DNA of 64,000 nt, taken from positions 248,001 to 312,000 of the forward strand of contig NZ_JAAIKD010000003.1 in assembly GCF_010820555.1 (NCBI RefSeq), read 5' to 3'. Of this stretch, positions 49,015 through 58,117 are shown piece by piece. Both the position numbers and the translations under genes were made by a program. The notes under the pieces are model-generated. The model saw only the letters and a program-made list of their open reading frames with translations. It searched no databases and was not told the origin of the DNA. The stretch's first letter is position 1. Each line of letters starts with the position of its first letter. The stretch comes from Psychroflexus aurantiacus (GTDB lineage Bacteria; Bacteroidota; Bacteroidia; Flavobacteriales; Flavobacteriaceae).

Positions 49015-49130
49015 ATGGTTACGTTTTAAAGATTATTCCAATTTTTGAACCAATATAAAGAGAAGCAAAATTAATTCTGTTAAAAAAGGAGTAAATCGCT
49101 ATAATACATTATTAGACTGATTAAAAATAA

Positions 49131-49162
49131 AAAAGCACCTGTTTCTAAAAACAAGTGCTTTT
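49131..49162 (-). terminator. Terminator of the thrS-infC-rpmI-rplT operon
   Basis: AAAAGCAC-c-TGTTT / AAACA-a-GTGCTTTT stem with one internal C-A mismatch and a 4-nt loop. It is followed on the minus strand by TTATTTTTAATC. It lies 24 nt after the rplT stop. Confidence 0.85.
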
Positions 49163-49185
49163 CAATTGCGATAATAAGTTAGAAT

Positions 49186-49530
49186 TTATTTGACTTTGTC
49201 GACTACGGCTTTAAAAGCTTCTGGATTGTTCATAGCTAAATCCGCAAGGACTTTTCTATTCAACTCAATGTTGTGAGCTTTTACTTTTCCCATAAACTGA
49301 GAATAGGATAAACCATGTAATCTCGCAGCTGCATTAATTCTTATGATCCAAAGTGACCTGAAATTTCTTTTCTTGGTCTTGCGGTCTCTGTAAGCGTATA
49401 ACATTGCTTTTTCGACTGCATTTTTGGCTACTGTCCAAACGTTTTTACGACGTCCAAAGTAACCTTTAGCTTGCTTCATTATTTTTTTACGTCTGGCTCT
49501 GGAAGCGACAGAATTTGTTGATCTTGGCAT
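49186..49530 (-). CDS. rplT: 50S ribosomal protein L20
   Basis: 114-residue basic ribosomal protein L20, needed early in 50S assembly. It starts [16 protein letters not shown] and contains [16 protein letters not shown] near residue 20. [20 protein letters not shown] is near 49, and [12 protein letters not shown] near 74; all match the family. Last gene of the thrS operon, 82 nt after rpmI, before the terminator. In other bacteria L20 represses its own operon. I saw no obvious mimic structure here. Confidence 0.98.
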   Translation of the reverse strand: MPRSTNSVASRARRKKIMKQAKGYFGRRKNVWTVAKNAVEKAMLYAYRDRKTKKRNFRSLWIIRINAAARLHGLSYSQFMGKVKAHNIELNRKVLADLAMNNPEAFKAVVDKVK

Positions 49531-49612
49531 ATTTTAAAGTTTTTTGTAGTAGGCAGTTACGAGTAACATTTTATGAGCCTAACTCCATGGATTAATAATT
49601 AACCTTGTTTGC

Positions 49613-49810
49613 TTATTTTAAGCGTAATTGAGTTTTGATGCTGTGCTCATCGGCTTTGTCTACTAGACCGCTATGAGTTAACTTCAATTTTCTCTTTTTT
49701 GACTTTTTGGTCAAAATGTGACTTTTGAATGCATGTTTACGTTTTATTTTACCTGTTCCGGTAATTTTGAAACGCTTTTTAGCACTCGACTTGGTTTTCA
49801 TTTTAGGCAT
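49613..49810 (-). CDS. rpmI: 50S ribosomal protein L35
   Basis: 65-residue basic ribosomal protein. The start at 49810 ([14 protein letters not shown]) matches the family; a longer frame to 49858 would overlap the end of infC and add a non-conserved tail. [16 protein letters not shown] and [10 protein letters not shown] follow as expected. It sits between infC (25 nt upstream) and rplT. Confidence 0.97.
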   Translation of the reverse strand: MPKMKTKSSAKKRFKITGTGKIKRKHAFKSHILTKKSKKRKLKLTHSGLVDKADEHSIKTQLRLK

Positions 49811-49835
49811 CTGAATGTATTTAGGATTATCGCAA

Positions 49836-50393
49836 TTATTTTTTTGAAACCGGAGCAAGAATCATAATCATTCTTTTACCCTCCAATTTTGGCATCTGCT
49901 CTACTTTAGCTATGTCTTCCAGATCTTGAGCCAATCTTAAAAGCAAGATCTGCCCTTTGTCTTTAAAGACTATAGAACGTCCTTTAAAGAAGACAAAAGC
50001 TTTCAGCTTGGCACCATCTTTAAGAAACTTCTCTGCATTTTTCTTTTTGAATTCGTAATCATGATCATCTGTATTGGGACCAAAACGAATTTCTTTAACC
50101 ACAACCTGAGTCGTTTTTTGTTTGAGCTGTTTTTCTCTCTTTTTCTGTTCGTACAAGAATTTCTTGTAATCCATAACTTTACAAACAGGAGGATCTGCCT
50201 TAGGAGATATTTCAACTAAGTCCAGCTCTTGCTCTTCGGCCATGGCCAAAGCTTCTTTGAGAGAATAAATATCTACTTTAACATTCTCACCAACGACACG
50301 AACCTTTGGAGCTCTTATCTTCTCGTTGATTTTGTGAGGGTTTTCTTTAATCTGCCTCGGGGCCTGTCTTGATTTTTTTCTACGTATTGCTAT
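49836..50393 (-). CDS. infC: Translation initiation factor IF-3 with non-AUG start
   Basis: Prevents 30S-50S association and proofreads start codons. The C-terminal domain includes [16 protein letters not shown] and [14 protein letters not shown]. The obvious ATG/TTG starts (50249, 50243) would remove the conserved N-terminal domain. In frame upstream, the sequence reads [17 protein letters not shown], the standard IF-3 N-domain, and then [16 protein letters not shown], ending at an in-frame TAG (50400-50402). Between that stop and 50249 there is no ATG, GTG or TTG. Start must be one of the ATA codons at 50399, 50393 or 50387 (or the ATT further down). I use 50393, giving MAIRRKK, as in relatives I remember. 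ATT in Escherichia coli infC serves autoregulation; the same logic is likely here. Confidence 0.93.
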   Translation of the reverse strand: MAIRRKKSRQAPRQIKENPHKINEKIRAPKVRVVGENVKVDIYSLKEALAMAEEQELDLVEISPKADPPVCKVMDYKKFLYEQKKREKQLKQKTTQVVVKEIRFGPNTDDHDYEFKKKNAEKFLKDGAKLKAFVFFKGRSIVFKDKGQILLLRLAQDLEDIAKVEQMPKLEGKRMIMILAPVSKK

Positions 50394-50411
50394 GGCTATC
50401 TATTTTTTTAA

Positions 50412-52358
50412 TTAAACTTCAAATGTATGTATTTCTTTATCGGTCTCGACTTGTAAGATCTTGGCAAAGCTTTCAATGGGCATTTCCCCTAGATCATCTC
50501 CACCATGCTTTCTTACTGAAACGGTTTCATTTTCAACTTCCGCTTCCCCTATAATCAGCATGTAAGGAATTTTATTCATCTCGGCTTCACGAATTTTCTT
50601 ACCCATGGTTTCACCTCGATTGTCGAATGTGGCGCGAATTTCGTGTTTTTTCAGTAAACTTAAAACTTTTTTAGAATAATTTTCATATTTCTCACTGATT
50701 GATAGGATAATAGCCTGCTCGGGCATTAACCATAAGGGGAAATTTCCTCCTGTGTGTTCCAGCAGGATAGCTATAAAGCGTTCTAAACTCCCAAACGGTG
50801 CTCTGTGAATCATCACAGGCCTGTGCATCTCATTGTCACTTCCCTTGTATTCCAGTTCGAATCGCTCCGGAAGATTGTAATCCACTTGAATCGTCCCCAG
50901 CTGCCACTGTCTCCCTAAAGCATCTTTCACCATGAAATCGAGCTTAGGCCCGTAAAACGCGGCTTCACCGGTTTCTACTTTGTAATTAAGTCCTTTTTCT
51001 TCTGCGGCATTTAAAATCGCAGCTTCTGCTTTTGTCCAGTTTTCATCAGAACCGATGTACTTGGACGGATTCTCGGGATCTCTTAAAGAAACCTGAGCGG
51101 TAAAGTTTTCGAAGCCTAAGGCCCCAAACACATACAGAACCAAATCGATTACCTTTTTGAATTCTTCATCCAGCTGTTCAGGCATACAGAAAATATGCGC
51201 ATCATCCTGGGTAAACCCTCTCACTCTTGTCAGTCCGTGAAGCTCCCCACTTTGCTCATAACGGTAGACCGTACCAAATTCAGCATAACGCTGTGGTAAA
51301 TCCCGGTAACTCCAGGCCTGTGAATTGAAAATCTCACAGTGATGCGGGCAGTTCATCGGTTTTAAAAGGTACTCTTCCCCATCCTGAGGGGTTTTGATGG
51401 ACTGAAAACTATCCTCTCCGTATTTCTGAAAATGACCTGAGGTCATGTATAATTCTTTCTGGCCGATATGCGGAGAAACCACAGGCTGATAACCTGCTGC
51501 TTCCTGAGCATCTTTCATGAATTTCTCGAGCCGGTCTCTAAGCGCCGCTCCTTTCGGCAACCAAAGTGGCAGACCTTGGCCAACTTTTTTAGAAAAGGTA
51601 AATAATTTCAATTCTTTCCCCAGTTTTCTATGATCGCGTTTTTTGGCTTCTTCAAGCAGTGCGAGATATTCTTTTAATTCTTTTTGCTTTGGAAATGAAA
51701 TCCCGTAAATTCTGGTCAACTGAGGATTGGTTTCATCTCCTCTCCAATAGGCTCCGGCGATGTTCATCAGCTTTACAGCCTTGATGAATCCCGTGTTCGG
51801 AATATGTCCGCCCCTGCACAAATCGGTAAAATCGTCATGATCACAAAATGTAATCGTACCGTCTTCAAGATTTTCAATCAGTTCGACTTTGAAGGGATTG
51901 TTTTTAGATTTATAATAGTCTAAAGCTTCAGATTTGCTCACTTCACGCATCTCAAAATCATGTTTTCCTCTGGCGAGCTCCAGCATCTTGGCTTCAATTT
52001 TTGGAAAATCATTTTCAGAAATCACCTCACCGTTTAGCTCCACATCGTAATAAAACCCGTTCTCAATAGAGGGTCCGATGGTAAGGTGAACCTTCGGGTA
52101 TAATTTCAACAGAGCCTGTGCCATCACATGCGAAGTGGAATGCCAGAAGGCTTGCTTCCCCTCATCATCATTGAAAGTTAACAGGACCAACTTACCATCC
52201 TCCTGAAGCAGGGTCGTGGTTTCAACAATAGAGTCATTGAATTTTGCTGAAATCACATTCCTGGCTAAGCCTGAACTTATACTTAAAGCAACCTGAAGCG
52301 GTGTTGTACCCTTCTCATATTGCTTTACACTTCCATCTGGTAAGGTAATATTGATCAT
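50412..52358 (-). CDS. thrS: Threonyl-tRNA synthetase
   Basis: Class II aminoacyl-tRNA synthetase, 648 residues. The N-terminal TGS domain (about 1-62) is followed by the editing/SAD domain with [16 protein letters not shown] near residue 72 and [19 protein letters not shown] near 172. The catalytic core has motif 2, [22 protein letters not shown] (position near 363-384), and motif 3, [18 protein letters not shown] near 512. A zinc Cys is in [13 protein letters not shown] near 330. The anticodon-binding domain ends the protein. Its stop is 12-18 nt from the infC start codon. It heads a classical thrS-infC-rpmI-rplT operon, with a textbook promoter upstream. Confidence 0.98.
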   Translation of the reverse strand: MINITLPDGSVKQYEKGTTPLQVALSISSGLARNVISAKFNDSIVETTTLLQEDGKLVLLTFNDDEGKQAFWHSTSHVMAQALLKLYPKVHLTIGPSIENGFYYDVELNGEVISENDFPKIEAKMLELARGKHDFEMREVSKSEALDYYKSKNNPFKVELIENLEDGTITFCDHDDFTDLCRGGHIPNTGFIKAVKLMNIAGAYWRGDETNPQLTRIYGISFPKQKELKEYLALLEEAKKRDHRKLGKELKLFTFSKKVGQGLPLWLPKGAALRDRLEKFMKDAQEAAGYQPVVSPHIGQKELYMTSGHFQKYGEDSFQSIKTPQDGEEYLLKPMNCPHHCEIFNSQAWSYRDLPQRYAEFGTVYRYEQSGELHGLTRVRGFTQDDAHIFCMPEQLDEEFKKVIDLVLYVFGALGFENFTAQVSLRDPENPSKYIGSDENWTKAEAAILNAAEEKGLNYKVETGEAAFYGPKLDFMVKDALGRQWQLGTIQVDYNLPERFELEYKGSDNEMHRPVMIHRAPFGSLERFIAILLEHTGGNFPLWLMPEQAIILSISEKYENYSKKVLSLLKKHEIRATFDNRGETMGKKIREAEMNKIPYMLIIGEAEVENETVSVRKHGGDDLGEMPIESFAKILQVETDKEIHTFEV

Positions 52359-52380
52359 TGATATTGATATTGATTTTGAG

Positions 52381-52410
52381 CAAAGATACTAGCTTAATAT
52401 TTCTTTGCAA
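52381..52410 (-). promoter_or_regulatory. Bacteroidetes-type promoter of the thrS operon
   Basis: On the minus strand TTG at 52410-52408, a 19-nt spacer and TATCTTTG (TAnnTTTG) at 52388-52381, 22 nt before the thrS ATG. Between the box and the start codon the plus strand reads TGATAT-TGATAT-TGATTT, a small direct repeat in the leader. Confidence 0.6.
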
Positions 52411-52827
52411 CATGAAATCTCGTTTGTTTGGGGTTTGTTGTCTGAACTGTTTGATATTTTTAATTCATGAATAAGCCTTTTAAAATGTTGGGATTTGTCA
52501 GCTCGAGTGAATCGATTTGGTTTTGAACTAAAAAACCAGGTTGATTTGTATCGAGAGCAATTTGAAGTGAGATAGATGAGTCCAGTTTTCAACACAATGC
52601 CCTGGCGTCGCGATACTACCAATGATGTTTACGCATAACTTATAGGTTATCAATTACTTGTTTCAAGTTCGAGCCTGACTTCCTAAGCGAAACGCAGGCA
52701 GACGAAGTAGAGAACCATCCACATCTCGACTTCATTGTTAGTTTTATTTTTATAAGAAGTTTAACCGTATTAAATTTCTAAAAAAAACTAGAAGAGCAAG
52801 GTGACATTTCTTAATGTCATAAAAACA
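52411..52827. other. Gene-free region with stem-loops between thrS and htpG
   Basis: No supported gene. A 77-codon minus-strand frame (52389-52622) starts upstream of, and runs through, the thrS promoter. It lacks family features, so I do not call it. The right part is GC-richer than usual for a spacer here. It contains ACTTG-ttt-CAAGT (52656-52668), GCCTG...CAGGC (52673-52699) and a 10-bp stem with one mismatch, GAAGTAGAGA / TCTCGACTTC, with a 10-nt loop (52704-52733). It could be an interspersed repeat or a small RNA. No known RNA family was recognised. Confidence 0.4.
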
Positions 52828-52854
52828 CAAAACCACTTCGATGAAGTGGTTTTG
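52828..52854 (-). terminator. Terminator of htpG
   Basis: Perfect 12-bp stem CAAAACCACTTC / GAAGTGGTTTTG with a 3-nt loop. The minus-strand continuation is TGTTTTTATG. It lies 21 nt downstream of the htpG stop. Confidence 0.85.
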
Positions 52855-52875
52855 CAGTTAAAAACGTTGGTGCTT

Positions 52876-54768
52876 TTATTTGATCAATTTAAAACTTCTT
52901 TCCACAAAATTGGTGAGCTCTTCTCCCTTTAAAAGGTTTTGAGAAAGCAAAGCCAGGTCCAAAGACTGTTTAATCAGTGTTTCTCTCTTGGCATCCTCTT
53001 TTGCTTTTAAAATTTTTGAAATCAAAGGATTATTGGTATTGACCACCAGATTGTACATCTCCGGCATATTCCCCATGCCAAACATACCTCCGCCACCGGT
53101 TTGCTGCATCTCTTTCATTCGACGCATAAATTCCGGCTGAGTAATCATGACGGGGGCGGTGTCAGAATCTAAAGCTTCGAGTTGTACAGTATACTTTTCT
53201 TTAGGCACAACAGTTTCAAAACTTGTCTTGACCGTTTCTTTTTCTTCATCGCTAAGTTTAGAAACCTGCTCCGATTCCTTTTTGATCAGGTTTTCAACAT
53301 GATCACTGTCTACTCTCACAAAAGATACTTTCTGTTCGTTCTCCTGCTCCAGTTTTTGAATCAAGTGAGAAACAATCGGAGAATCTAAAAGCAGTACTTT
53401 GTAACCTTTTGCCTCCGCTCTTTTGATATAACTGTGTTGCTGATCTTTATTGGAAGCATATAAAACCACCAACTTCCCGTCTTTATCGGTCTGTAGTTCC
53501 GTGATTTCATTTTTAAGTTCCTCAAACGTGTGATAGGTATTGTTTGTGGTTGGATACAAGGCGAATTTTTGAGCTTTTTCAAAAAATTTGTCCTCAGACA
53601 ACATACCGTATTCAATCACCACTTTGATATCATTCCATTTCTTTTCGAAATCTTCTCTATTATCATTGAAAAGCGATTTCAACTTGTCTGCTACCTTTCT
53701 GGTGATATAACTTGAAATCTTTTTCACAGCAGAATCCGCCTGTAAATAAGATCTGGAAACGTTTAGCGGAATATCCGGTGAATCGATAACCCCTTTGAGC
53801 ATAGTTAAGAATTCCGGCACAATACCTTCAACATTATCGGTTACAAATACCTGATTCTGATACAACTGAATTTTGTCTTTCTGAATCGATAGGTCGTTGG
53901 TCAGTTTCGGAAAATATAAAATACCCGTCAGATTAAACGGATAATCCACATTCAAATGAATGTGAAACAACGGCTCTTCAAACTGAGTTGGATACAATTC
54001 TCTGTAAAAGGAATTGTAATCTTTCTCCTCGAGTTCAGTCGGCTGCTTGGTCCAGGCCGGATCCGGATTATTGATAATGTTATCTACTGTTACCTTTTTT
54101 GGTTCCTCGTCTTCCTTGGCATCCTCCGCTTTTGGAAGCTCTTTTTCTTTAGTTCCGAATTTGATAGGAACCGGCATAAACTTGTTATACTTAACCAGAA
54201 GTTCGTTGATTCTGTATTCTTCCAAAAACTCCTTTTCATCATCATTGATGTGAAGAATAATCTCGGTACCTCTTTCCGTTTTATCACCTTCCTCTAAAGT
54301 AAACTGAGTCGTTCCTTCGCAGGTCCAGTGCGCAGCAGGTTGATCTTTCCAGGATTTAGTCTTGATTTCAACTTTATTTGCTACCATAAAAGCTGAATAA
54401 AAACCAAGTCCGAAGTGACCAATAATACCTGTGTCCTTAGCATCGGAATCCTTGTATTTTTCCAAAAACTCTTCAGCTCCGGAAAAAGCAACTTCGTTGA
54501 TGTATTTTTCTACTTCTTCTTTGGTCATCCCCACTCCTTCATCAATGATGTGAAGGGTTTGGTTGTCTTTATCAATTTTGACTTCAATTTTAGGTTGACC
54601 AACATCAATTTTAGCCTCACCTATTCTCACCAGGTGGTTCATTTTAAGAGTCGCATCGGTTGCGTTGGATATGAGTTCTCTTAAAAATATCTCGTGGTCG
54701 CTGTAAAGAAACTTTTTGATCAGTGGAAAAATATTTTCTACCGAAACATTAATATTACCTGTAGCCAT
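52876..54768 (-). CDS. htpG: Molecular chaperone HtpG (Hsp90)
   Basis: 630-residue Hsp90 homologue, cytoplasmic ATP-dependent chaperone. The N-terminal GHKL ATPase has FLRELISNATDATLK near residue 24 (catalytic Glu-Asn), DEGVGMTKEEV near 75 and GHFGLGFYSAFMVA near 118. The middle domain contains a short acidic linker (DAKEDEEPKK near 215) and SRSYLQADSAVKKI near 340. A C-terminal dimerisation domain follows, without the eukaryotic MEEVD tail. Single gene with its own terminator, divergent from the TetR regulator. The 157-bp spacer holds palindromes that may control one or both. Confidence 0.97.
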   Translation of the reverse strand: MATGNINVSVENIFPLIKKFLYSDHEIFLRELISNATDATLKMNHLVRIGEAKIDVGQPKIEVKIDKDNQTLHIIDEGVGMTKEEVEKYINEVAFSGAEEFLEKYKDSDAKDTGIIGHFGLGFYSAFMVANKVEIKTKSWKDQPAAHWTCEGTTQFTLEEGDKTERGTEIILHINDDEKEFLEEYRINELLVKYNKFMPVPIKFGTKEKELPKAEDAKEDEEPKKVTVDNIINNPDPAWTKQPTELEEKDYNSFYRELYPTQFEEPLFHIHLNVDYPFNLTGILYFPKLTNDLSIQKDKIQLYQNQVFVTDNVEGIVPEFLTMLKGVIDSPDIPLNVSRSYLQADSAVKKISSYITRKVADKLKSLFNDNREDFEKKWNDIKVVIEYGMLSEDKFFEKAQKFALYPTTNNTYHTFEELKNEITELQTDKDGKLVVLYASNKDQQHSYIKRAEAKGYKVLLLDSPIVSHLIQKLEQENEQKVSFVRVDSDHVENLIKKESEQVSKLSDEEKETVKTSFETVVPKEKYTVQLEALDSDTAPVMITQPEFMRRMKEMQQTGGGGMFGMGNMPEMYNLVVNTNNPLISKILKAKEDAKRETLIKQSLDLALLSQNLLKGEELTNFVERSFKLIK

Positions 54769-54817
54769 ATGAATTGTATTTAATTTTAAACATCAATAAC
54801 AAACCGAATACCGCACA

Positions 54818-54847
54818 TCAGTTTATGACAAACTGACAGAGATCTGT
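54818..54847. promoter_or_regulatory. Adjacent palindromes between htpG and the TetR gene
   Basis: TCAGTTT-atgac-AAACTGA (54818-54836, perfect 7-bp arms) is followed directly by ACAGA-ga-TCTGT (54836-54847). The first lies 50-68 bp upstream of htpG. It has the size and symmetry of a TetR-family operator, and the divergent gene encodes such a protein. Binding is inferred. Confidence 0.35.
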
Positions 54848-54900
54848 ACATTTAACAAAAGATTTCGTTTAAAGTTAAGTTTTAAAGATTAAACAATAAT

Positions 54901-54908
54901 TATATTTG
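54901..54908 (+). promoter_or_regulatory. -7 box of the TetR-ABC1 kinase unit
   Basis: TATATTTG, an exact TAnnTTTG match, 17 nt upstream of the ATG at 54926. No clear -33 TTG lies at 19-20 nt spacing (an AAGTTTT stretch is there), so only the -7 element is called. Confidence 0.45.
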
Positions 54909-54925
54909 TATATAAATTTACATTT

Positions 54926-55588
54926 ATGGCAGCCAAGACCAAAACCAAAAAAAAGTTATCGAAGATCGATATCATTACCTATTATATGGATCATGTTCTG
55001 GAACATGAGCACAGTCCGAAATCTGTTTACAAATTTGCCAAGGATCATAATTTTGAAGAGAAAGACTTCTACGCCTATTTTGGAAATTTTGAAGCCTTAC
55101 GAGAAGAGATTTGGGAAACTTTTTTCGACAATGCGCATACCTTAATGACGCAGAACGAAGAAGTGGAAAATTATAGTAGCAGAGAAAAAATGCTGACGTT
55201 TTTCTACACCTTCTTTGAAATTCTAACGGCAAACAGAAGTTATGTTCTTTATGTAATTGAAGAAAATGAAGGTCAGCTAAAGAATCTTAAACAACTTAAA
55301 GGTCTAAGACGACATATTAAATCCTTTGCCAAAGATTTAATTGAAGATGACAACGATGAAAAAAATTACAGTTTCTTAAAGCGAAACGAAAGGATTTATT
55401 CAGAAGGTGCCTGGATTCAATTTTTGTTTTTACTCAGATTTTGGAAAGACGATAAATCAGCCGATTTCGAGAAGACTGATGTAGCGATAGAAAAATCAGT
55501 TAATACAATTTTTGATGTCTTCGATAATACACCTCTTGAGAAAGTTTTCGATTTTGGAAAATTTCTCTACAAAGAATCAATGAAGTAG
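54926..55588 (+). CDS. TetR-family transcriptional regulator
   Basis: 220-residue one-domain regulator. The N-terminal HTH is recognisable (SPKSVYKFAKDHNFEEKDFYAYFGNFEAL near residue 29-57, including the FYxYFxNxExL stretch typical for TetR). A helical ligand/dimerisation domain follows, ending in FDVFDNTPLEKVFDFGKFLYK. It starts with a Lys-rich tail (AAKTKTKKK). The ABC1 kinase gene begins 3 nt after its stop, so the pair is one operon. The TetR protein probably controls its own operon, perhaps including palindromes upstream. Inducer unknown; lipid or quinone intermediates are plausible because of the partner. Confidence 0.82.
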   Translation: MAAKTKTKKKLSKIDIITYYMDHVLEHEHSPKSVYKFAKDHNFEEKDFYAYFGNFEALREEIWETFFDNAHTLMTQNEEVENYSSREKMLTFFYTFFEILTANRSYVLYVIEENEGQLKNLKQLKGLRRHIKSFAKDLIEDDNDEKNYSFLKRNERIYSEGAWIQFLFLLRFWKDDKSADFEKTDVAIEKSVNTIFDVFDNTPLEKVFDFGKFLYKESMK

Positions 55589-55591
55589 TAC

Positions 55592-56899
55592 ATGAAAACG
55601 ATAGATAAAATCCCAACGGGAAAATTTAGCAGAACTTCAAAACTTATTGGCACGGGGACGAAAGTCGGTGCGAATTATTTAAAATACTATTCCAAAAAGG
55701 CCTTCAATCCGGATTTAACCAGAGATAGTTTAGATGAAGAAAACGCTTCTGATATTTATGACGGTTTAAAAAACCTGAAGGGAAGTGCCTTAAAGGTAGC
55801 GCAGATGCTTTCCATGGAGAAAAGTTTACTCCCGAGTGCCTATGTTGAAAAGTTCAGCCTGGCACAGTTCAGCGTTCCTCCGCTTTCAGCACCTTTGGTA
55901 AGAAAGACCTTCAAAAAATACAACGGTAAATATCCGGAAGACATATTTGATAAATTCACTTCAGAATCTGTCAATGCCGCTAGTATAGGTCAGGTTCACC
56001 GGGCGGAAAAAGACGGCAATAAATATGCTATCAAAATTCAGTACCCGGGGGTTGCCGACAGCATAAGTTCTGACCTGGCCATGGTAAAGCCTGTGGCAAC
56101 AAGAATGTTCAACCTGAAAGGCAAAGACTCCGAAAAATACTTTAAAGAAATAGAAGATAAACTCATTGAGGAAACCGATTATATTTTGGAAGTTGAGCAG
56201 AGCAAACGCATTTCTGAAGCCTGCGCCCTTATTCCGGGTTTGAAATTTCCGAAATACTATGAAAACCTGTCCAGTGAGCGAATCATTACTATGGACTGGA
56301 TGGAAGGAAAACATCTCAGCGAGTTTGTAAAACAGGACTTTTCTCAGCAGACTGGAAATGAAATTGGTCAAACGCTCTGGAATTTTTATATGTTTCAGTT
56401 TCATAAACTGAAGGAAGTGCATGCAGATCCCCATCCGGGCAACTTTTTAATCGACCAGGATAACAACCTGATCGCTATTGATTTTGGGTGTATCAAAAAC
56501 ATTCCAAACAAATTCTATACTCCTTATTTTGAACTGGCTGAACCTAAAAACATCAATGACCCTGAGTTTTTCCTCCAGAAACTGAAAGAGTTGGAAATCA
56601 TCAGGCCGGACGATTCTGAAAAGGAAATTCAGTATTTCTCAGCTTTATTTCACGAGATGCTGAGTTTATTCACCAGTCCTTTCCACAATGAAACCTTCGA
56701 CTTTGGTGGTGAAGAGTTCTGGAGCAAAGTCTCCGGATTGAGTGAAAAATACAGCGGTGATAAGGAACTGAGAAAAATGAATGGAAACCGGGGAAGCAAA
56801 CATTTCCTTTACATCAACAGAACATTTTTCGGGCTTTATAATCTGCTACATGATTTGAAAGCCAAGGTAAACATCAACGACTATAAAAAATATATGTAA
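55592..56899 (+). CDS. ABC1/AarF/UbiB-family atypical kinase
   Basis: 435-residue member of the ABC1 (AarF/UbiB/COQ8) protein-kinase-like family. Features are the KGSALKVAQMLSMEKSL signature helix (KxGQ-like) near residue 63, an Ala-rich nucleotide loop AASIGQVHRAEKDG near 128, and the ion-pair Lys in YAIKIQYPG near 147. The catalytic region is HADPHPGNFLI near 276 with the metal Asp in IAIDFGCIKNIP near 293. Members support quinone synthesis or lipid homeostasis by an ATPase activity that is only partly understood. It is coupled to the TetR gene upstream. No C-terminal membrane helix pair is clear, unlike UbiB. Confidence 0.9.
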   Translation: MKTIDKIPTGKFSRTSKLIGTGTKVGANYLKYYSKKAFNPDLTRDSLDEENASDIYDGLKNLKGSALKVAQMLSMEKSLLPSAYVEKFSLAQFSVPPLSAPLVRKTFKKYNGKYPEDIFDKFTSESVNAASIGQVHRAEKDGNKYAIKIQYPGVADSISSDLAMVKPVATRMFNLKGKDSEKYFKEIEDKLIEETDYILEVEQSKRISEACALIPGLKFPKYYENLSSERIITMDWMEGKHLSEFVKQDFSQQTGNEIGQTLWNFYMFQFHKLKEVHADPHPGNFLIDQDNNLIAIDFGCIKNIPNKFYTPYFELAEPKNINDPEFFLQKLKELEIIRPDDSEKEIQYFSALFHEMLSLFTSPFHNETFDFGGEEFWSKVSGLSEKYSGDKELRKMNGNRGSKHFLYINRTFFGLYNLLHDLKAKVNINDYKKYM

Positions 56900-56929
56900 G
56901 GCATTTAAGATGATTGGTTAGGTTGGTTG

Positions 56930-56973
56930 GAAAACGCTCTTTGAAATAAAGTAAAAGAGCGTTTTCTTTTGTT
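56930..56973 (+). terminator. Terminator after the ABC1 kinase gene
   Basis: 13-bp stem GAAAACGCTCTTT / AAAGAGCGTTTTC with an 11-nt loop, followed by CTTTTGTT. It separates the ABC1 kinase gene from the KAS III gene on the same strand. Confidence 0.88.
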
Positions 56974-57029
56974 ATAAAGATTACGAGATGAGCAATTATA
57001 TTTATATTGCATTGCTAAATCAATAAATA

Positions 57030-58034
57030 ATGTTTCAATCAAAGATACTAGGATTAGGAAAGTATGTTCCCGAACAGGTGGTTACCAACCACGACCTGAG
57101 TAAACTTATGGAGACTTCAGACGAATGGATCCAGGAGAGAACAGGAATAGAAGAACGCAGGCATATCAAAAAAGGAGATGGCAACTCAACTGCCATCATG
57201 GGACTGAAAGCTGCAAAACAGGCTATTGAAAGAGCTGATATTGATAAAGATGATATAGAATTGATTGTCTTTGCAACACTGAGTCCGGATTATTATTTCC
57301 CTGGATGTGGAGTTCAAATACAGGAAATGCTCGGGATCAAAACCTGTCCGGCCTTGGATGTCAGAAATCAGTGCAGCGGTTTCGTCTATGGAATATCCGT
57401 AGCAGACCAGTACATCAAGACGGGCATGTATAAAAACGTACTTGTTATCGGGAGTGAAAATCACAGTGGAGGACTCGATATGACAACGCGAAGCAGACAT
57501 GTTTCTGTGATATTCGGGGATGGTGCCGGCGCTGCCCTATTGTCCAGAAGTGATGACGACTCAGGAATCTTGTCAACGCATTTACATGCTCAGGGCGAGT
57601 ATATCGATGAATTGTCTCTAAGAGGTCCGTCCACTGAAATGTGGGTACCGGAAATCATTGCTAAAAACCCACAGGAAGATATTCCTTACTTTCCAAAAAT
57701 GAACGGACAGCTGGTCTTTAAAAATGCAGTCGTCAGGTTTTCCGAAGTCATTCAGGAAGGACTTGAATTCAATAATCTTAAAAAAGAGGATATTGACATG
57801 CTAATTCCACACCAGGCCAATTTGAGGATATCCCAGTTTATCCAAAAGAAATTAAGGCTGGAGGACAGTCAGGTCCACAATAATATTCAGAAATATGGTA
57901 ATACCACCGCGGCCTCTATTCCTATAGCGCTTACGGAAGCCTGGGAAGAAGGTAAAATCAAAAAGGGTGACCTGGTCGTACTTGCCGCTTTTGGAAGCGG
58001 ATTCACCTGGGGCAGTGTGATTCTGCGCTGGTAA
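57030..58034 (+). CDS. 3-oxoacyl-ACP synthase III family enzyme
   Basis: 334-residue thiolase-fold condensing enzyme of the KAS III (FabH-like) type. The catalytic triad is present: Cys in DVRNQCSGFVYG near residue 115, His in LIPHQANLRI near 261 and Asn in KYGNTTAASIP near 291. The opening KILGLGKYVPEQVVTN and the SDEWIQERTGI and FGDGAGAALL motifs match. A standard FabH starts fatty-acid chains from acyl-CoA and malonyl-ACP. The nearby ABC1 kinase and the long middle segment (STEMWVPEI near 205) leave room for a specialised condensing enzyme. The gene stands alone between two terminators. Confidence 0.9.
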   Translation: MFQSKILGLGKYVPEQVVTNHDLSKLMETSDEWIQERTGIEERRHIKKGDGNSTAIMGLKAAKQAIERADIDKDDIELIVFATLSPDYYFPGCGVQIQEMLGIKTCPALDVRNQCSGFVYGISVADQYIKTGMYKNVLVIGSENHSGGLDMTTRSRHVSVIFGDGAGAALLSRSDDDSGILSTHLHAQGEYIDELSLRGPSTEMWVPEIIAKNPQEDIPYFPKMNGQLVFKNAVVRFSEVIQEGLEFNNLKKEDIDMLIPHQANLRISQFIQKKLRLEDSQVHNNIQKYGNTTAASIPIALTEAWEEGKIKKGDLVVLAAFGSGFTWGSVILRW

Positions 58035-58062
58035 TTCCTCTTATCCCCTAAACATTAAAGCA

Positions 58063-58099
58063 AAAAAAATCCTGTGAATCGAATTCACAGGATTTTTTT
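58063..58099. terminator. Bidirectional terminator between KAS III gene and secDF
   Basis: 17-bp stem AAAAAAATCCTGTGAAT / ATTCACAGGATTTTTTT with a 3-nt loop and T runs on both strands. Convergent genes flank it. Confidence 0.9.
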
Positions 58100-58117
58100 G
58101 TTTGAGGTCAGAAGTCC

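Noticed and set aside
52389-52622. 77-codon minus-strand ORF between htpG and thrS
   Set aside because: It overlaps the well-formed thrS promoter, has no recognisable domain and sits in a region with inverted repeats; treated as non-coding.
52656-52700. tRNA-like TTCGAGCC stretch
   Set aside because: It resembles a T-loop, but no matching acceptor, D and anticodon stems could be folded around it.
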